Under the pieces are notes generated by a model that had not been told where the DNA came from, searched no databases, and was given only the letters and a program-made list of their open reading frames with translations. Made by a program: the position numbers and the translations under genes. Positions 60,170-64,000 of a DNA stretch of 64,000 nt are shown piece by piece. Origin of the DNA: Rallus limicola (lineage: Eukaryota; Chordata; Aves; Gruiformes; Rallidae); the NCBI GenBank assembly GCA_022605955.1, contig JAKCOZ010000032.1, forward strand, positions 6,820,001-6,884,000. Reading direction: 5' to 3'. How positions within the stretch are numbered: position 1 is the stretch's first letter; each line of letters opens with the position of its first letter.

Positions 60170-61197
60170 ATCACAGATTCATAGAATTGTAGGGGTTGGA
60201 AGGGACCTCCAGAGCTCATCGGGTCCAACCCCCCTGCCAAAGCAGCTCCCCAGCTCATATTGCACAGGGCGGTGTCCAGACGGGGCTGGAATCTCTCCAG
60301 AGAAGGAGACTCCACACCCCCTGGGCAGCCTGGCCCAGGGCTCCCTCACCCTCACTGGGGAAAAGTTCTTCCCCATGTTGGTGTGGAACTTCCTGTGCTC
60401 CAACTTGCAGCCATTGCCCCTTGTCCTGTCCCCACAGACACTGAAAAGGGGCTGCCCAATTCCCCCTACATCCCCTGCTTAAGATAATTATAAACATTAA
60501 TTAGGTCCCCCCTTAGTCTTCTTTTCTCAAGACTGAACAGTCCCAGCTTATTCAGCCTCTCCTCATAGGGGAGATTCTCCAGACCCTTAATCATCTTCAT
60601 AGCCCTTCTTTGGACTCTCTCCAGGAGATCCCTGTCCTTTTTATCCCAGGGAGCCCAGCACTGGACACAACACTCCAGGTGGGGCCTGACCAGGGCAGAG
60701 CAGAGGGGGAGGATCACCTCCTTTGACCTGCTGCCCACACTCCTCCAGATGCCCCCAGGATCCCATTATCTCTCTCAGCCCCCAGGGCACACTGCTGGCT
60801 CATGGCCAACCTGTCATCTACCAGGACCCCCAGGTCCTTCTCCACAGAGCTCCTCTCCAGCAGCTCACCCCCAGCCTGTCCTGATTCCAGCAGTTATTCC
60901 TTCCCAGGTGCAAGACTCTCCACTTGCTTTTGTTGAACTTCATTAGGTTTCTCCCTGCCCAGCTCTCCAGCCTGTCCAGGTCTCCCTGAATGGCAGTGCA
61001 GTGTTCCTGCGTGTCAGCCACTCCTCCCAGCTCTGTATCACTGGGCACTTGCTGAGGGTGGATGCTGTTCCCTCATCAAGGTCTTCAATGAAGATATTAA
61101 ACAGGACTGGACCCAACACCGAGCCCTGGGGAACACCACTAGTCACAGGCCTCCAGTCAGGCTCTGCTCCACTGATCACCACCTCTGGGCTCGGTCT
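60170..61197 (-). mobile_element. CR1 LINE, longest copy, RT palm remnant to 3' end
   Basis: The tail lies at 60170 and the 5' truncation near 61197. Minus-strand frames in order: 60943-61182 with [20 protein letters not shown] (RT motif B region), 60818-61048 with [10 protein letters not shown] followed by LMKFNKSKW, and 60466-60738 with [18 protein letters not shown] and [15 protein letters not shown]. Motif C is broken: where related elements read FADDT this copy reads KCPSDT, and the frame shifts at the same place. The endonuclease and N-terminal RT are absent, so the element is inactive. Same subfamily as 17059, 39364 and 50491. Confidence 0.94.
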
Positions 61198-61925
61198 GAA
61201 AACTTGAGAACTCTGCTATTAGACATCTCTCCTTAGCCATATAAATAAAATAAATACTGACAAGGAAAATTCTGATAAAATTGTCAGCTCATTATAAAAA
61301 CACAGGTGAAATACAGTAAATACAGAAAACTGTGTTTGAACAGAAATTTGTGATGCCCTATATTCCCTGCTCCTTCTAACGTTCCCAAGTGTTGTTCATC
61401 TTTCTAAGATACATTATTGGATTTCAAACTGGGGTAACAGTCATGTAAAAGGGTTTCATTTGCTGAATAATAAGTCTTTCAGGCTCAAAGCTGAGTTGTC
61501 TCACCCGGCATCTATTCAACAAACAGGATGTTTAAAATATTCTCTGGCAAGCTGGCTCTTTTGCTTTCCAAAAGCCTCCTGCCCTCTCTTAAACAATTTC
61601 TTGAAAGACAATTCTCAACATGTGGGATTAATCACAGCCCAAAGCTTGCTTATGACGTGCAGTTAACTATTTCTATCGCACTCAAAGCACTCAGACCAAA
61701 GCAGCTCAGGGCTGCTGCTCTTCACTCAAGCTCCCTACTTAAAAGGTCTGCAGAGAATGAGAAAAGGGGAGGGAGCACATCATTCATACTTTGCAAGCAG
61801 AAGGCCAAAAAACAGTACGAGGGAGGATTTTTATACAATCCATTGATTTCTTGTGTTTAAGAACTGTCCCAGAGTTAAATTTCTTTGCATTTATCATGTC
61901 CCAGGAATGCAATGATTTATACAGT
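61198..61925. other. Unique non-coding sequence
   Basis: No gene was recognised. A frame at 61528-61860 (110 codons) has no recognisable domain. Confidence 0.4.
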
Positions 61926-62260
61926 GCATCAGATGCTATTACAAGGTTCCTCACATCATAAACACAACTTATGATGCATCTGGTGCATGATATGCACCAC
62001 TAACAGTTTCACTTGATGAAATCTATCCTTATGCCTTTTATCATTCAAGCATGCTAATGAGATCCCTCAAAAGATTAGTGAGGAGCCTAATAGACCAAAA
62101 ACCTATTACAACAATCATTTTATGCAGTCTTTCAGTGAAGCAATGTGAACTTGTGCATGTAAATGATCCCCCCCTTAATAACTCAGGAATAATCACACCC
62201 TCTGCACTTGTGCCAGCCCATTAGGGTATTTTAACAAATTAATGAATTTGTCTTTTTTTG
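61926..62260. promoter_or_regulatory. Palindrome-rich candidate conserved element
   Basis: Contains GCATC-A-GATGC (61926-61936), CATCATAA paired with TTATGATG (61954-61961 and 61969-61976, 7-nt spacer), and TGGTGCAT paired with ATGCACCA (61981-61999, 3-nt centre). ATGCAT/TATGCA octamer-like and TTATGA (CDX/HOX-like) motifs recur. Further right, GCATGCTAATGAGATCC and AACAAATTAATGAATTTG add TAAT cores. The block is free of recognisable transposons. It resembles a vertebrate developmental enhancer, by inference only. Confidence 0.35.
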
Positions 62261-64000
62261 AGGAGTGGTACCACGAGAGGAATTATCTTTTGGAAATGAT
62301 ACATCTAACTTGTATAAAAGATGTTTGTACTGAATGGCTTAGGTCCTCTTCTTCCCAACAAGGAGGAGTAAACAAGAGTGAGATTGACAGGGAAAAAAAC
62401 TAACAAAGAACACTCTTGCTAGTAAATACCTTGAACCACTGCAATCAACACTTCTTTGGTTCCACAGGTAATTTTCTAATGGTATACTCAGCATCAGTGG
62501 AAACATTTGGTTACCCAGAGAATTTCCTTTTGGATAGTTATTTGGATATGACTATACACCTCACACTTTCCAGGGAATATGCTGTTCTACTTAATGAAAA
62601 ATGCTTAATGTCCTGCTACAAGTCCTTTCATCACATGCTAATGAGACAAAAGCCTTATCTAGACATCCTGGGCAGCAAGCTGGGTCTGAAAAGCAGCTAT
62701 GCTTTCACCAACAGAGAACATAATTCAATTGCCTAGTATATAAAAAACCGCTTCCCACCTACTCCAGCAGTCTTCACGATCACTAGAATGGGCTGCAACA
62801 TCAGTGCCAGCTACACTGCTTCATACTTTTGGAGGCTAAGCTAGGATGGAAGAGAGAAATGAAGGACGCGGCAGGGGAGACACGTAACACCCGTGTGGTA
62901 CAGGGCTGTGTCCCTGCAGCACTATGCTGACAAGAGCAACCTGCTTGGCTTGTGTGCCAGCTGGACATAAACCTGCTCTGAACCTTGGTTATTCTAAGGC
63001 TGTACCTAAAACACTCACATGATCTTCTGCTCAGAGCTGCTGGAGGGTACAGGCAGAAGGACATCTCTTTTCCCTACAGAAGATCATGAAGATGTTCCAC
63101 ATAAGACAGTGTGCTCCAGGGAGGGTGCTCTCTGGGCCCACACTCCTGACCAGTGCTAAAGCTCAAAGCTGCTCACACTCCTCCATTTCTCTTTTCAGCA
63201 TGAGCACAGAGAGCCTGGGAAACTTGTTAATAGGGAACAGTATTTTCAGAGTTGATTTCCTGTCCTTCCACTAGTTCAGTTACTTTCGTCTCCTCCTCGA
63301 ATACATTAAGAAAGATTAAAGATAAAAATACAGTCAATTAAATTAAATTTCTAGACTTGATCTCTGTATTCTTAAATTATTTCTTGTTCTCCTTCCCATG
63401 AACTTCATTATTTCCTTATTTCAAAGAACCAAACGATTTTCTTAAGAACACAATGTTTAACTATGCCCACTAAGAGCTCTTTTGCCCTTGTCTAGGCTGG
63501 TGTCAGACTATTTCTTTGTCTTCACACTCACTTTATTCTATAATAGACCTTAGATTTCAAGTGCTTCAGTACTCTTTTTTGTGTTCTGCTTTAAAGATCA
63601 AATTACAAATTAGTTTTATCATATAAAATGAGTTCTTCCCACAAACCCAAGATTACGTTTCCTTTTTCCAACTACATTTCTAATTCTTTAGTCGTGTAAT
63701 TTGCCTAAACCATTATCTTGTATTGACATAGTTGGCAAGCTACACAATGCAAAAAAACATTTTATTACCACACAATTTTCAATATACAAGCTTTGCTACA
63801 TTGAATTTTACATAGTGTGCTTCAGCAAGGTCATACCTGCTTTTCCAGCTATTTCTTACATCAGTTGGTGTGATTAAATTGAAAATATAAATCACTGAGT
63901 TGTTGAGTCTTGAACTATAAAGAAAGACACTAATAGGCCATTTTCTATTAATTTTCCTCCAGTATAGTGGGACAATTTACCCAGGAGCAGATCTGAAAAA
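62261..64000. other. Unique non-coding sequence to the window end
   Basis: No gene, RNA or repeat was recognised. The frame at 62416-62736 (106 codons) matches nothing known and lacks splice support. Confidence 0.45.

Overview
The window looks like nuclear DNA from a bird, most likely a neoavian species. The evidence is the repeats. Many 5'-truncated CR1 LINEs end in the avian tail of repeated ATTCTGTG/ATTCTATG-type units. There are long terminal repeats of two avian families whose sense ends read TGTCCTGGTTT...CCACGACA and TGT...CCCACCACA. There is also a short LTR resembling those of avian alpharetroviruses (AATAAACGCCATTTG polyadenylation/R region). Species and chromosome cannot be determined from the sequence. 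Outside the repeats the DNA is mostly AT-rich, CpG-poor and gene-poor, as in a macrochromosome gene desert or a set of very long introns.

Layout. 1-5.2 kb: the only strong gene-like evidence. A dense CpG island lies at about 4.5-5.2 kb. A 79-nt candidate exon with near-consensus splice sites lies 3.7 kb away on the minus strand (774-852). Together they suggest the 5' end of a minus-strand gene that leaves the window on the left; its product is not identified. 5.2-9.3 kb: a G-rich shore, an alpharetrovirus-like solo LTR (5756-6003) with a 6-bp target-site duplication, and a second solo LTR (8739-9323) with a 5-bp duplication. 9.3-35 kb: mostly unique sequence with three CR1 pieces, a 22-nt poly-G run, a small CpG-rich patch ahead of a 190-codon ORF, and a palindrome-containing, homeodomain-motif-rich block at 30.3-30.8 kb. 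35-53 kb: further CR1 copies of at least three types, a 48-bp three-copy minisatellite, a 0.2-kb duplicated segment of which one copy carries a very short CR1-like insertion, and a 1.2-kb complete LTR. 54.4-55.0 kb: two LTR families joined by a 40-bp inverted repeat. 55-64 kb: the longest CR1 copy, embedded in sequence rich in short palindromes and homeodomain/GATA/POU-like motifs (58.0, 59.8 and 61.9 kb). These look like regulatory elements, but only cross-species alignment could establish that.

No confirmed complete protein-coding gene, tRNA, rRNA, CRISPR array or bacterial-type feature was recognised. Most open reading frames are chance frames or remnants of CR1 or LTR sequence. No previously undescribed biochemical system is visible. 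The most interesting leads are the overlapping hairpins near 59.84 kb, the inverted LTR junction near 54.5 kb, the paralogous pair that exposes a CR1 insertion site, and the CpG-island gene with an LTR beside it.
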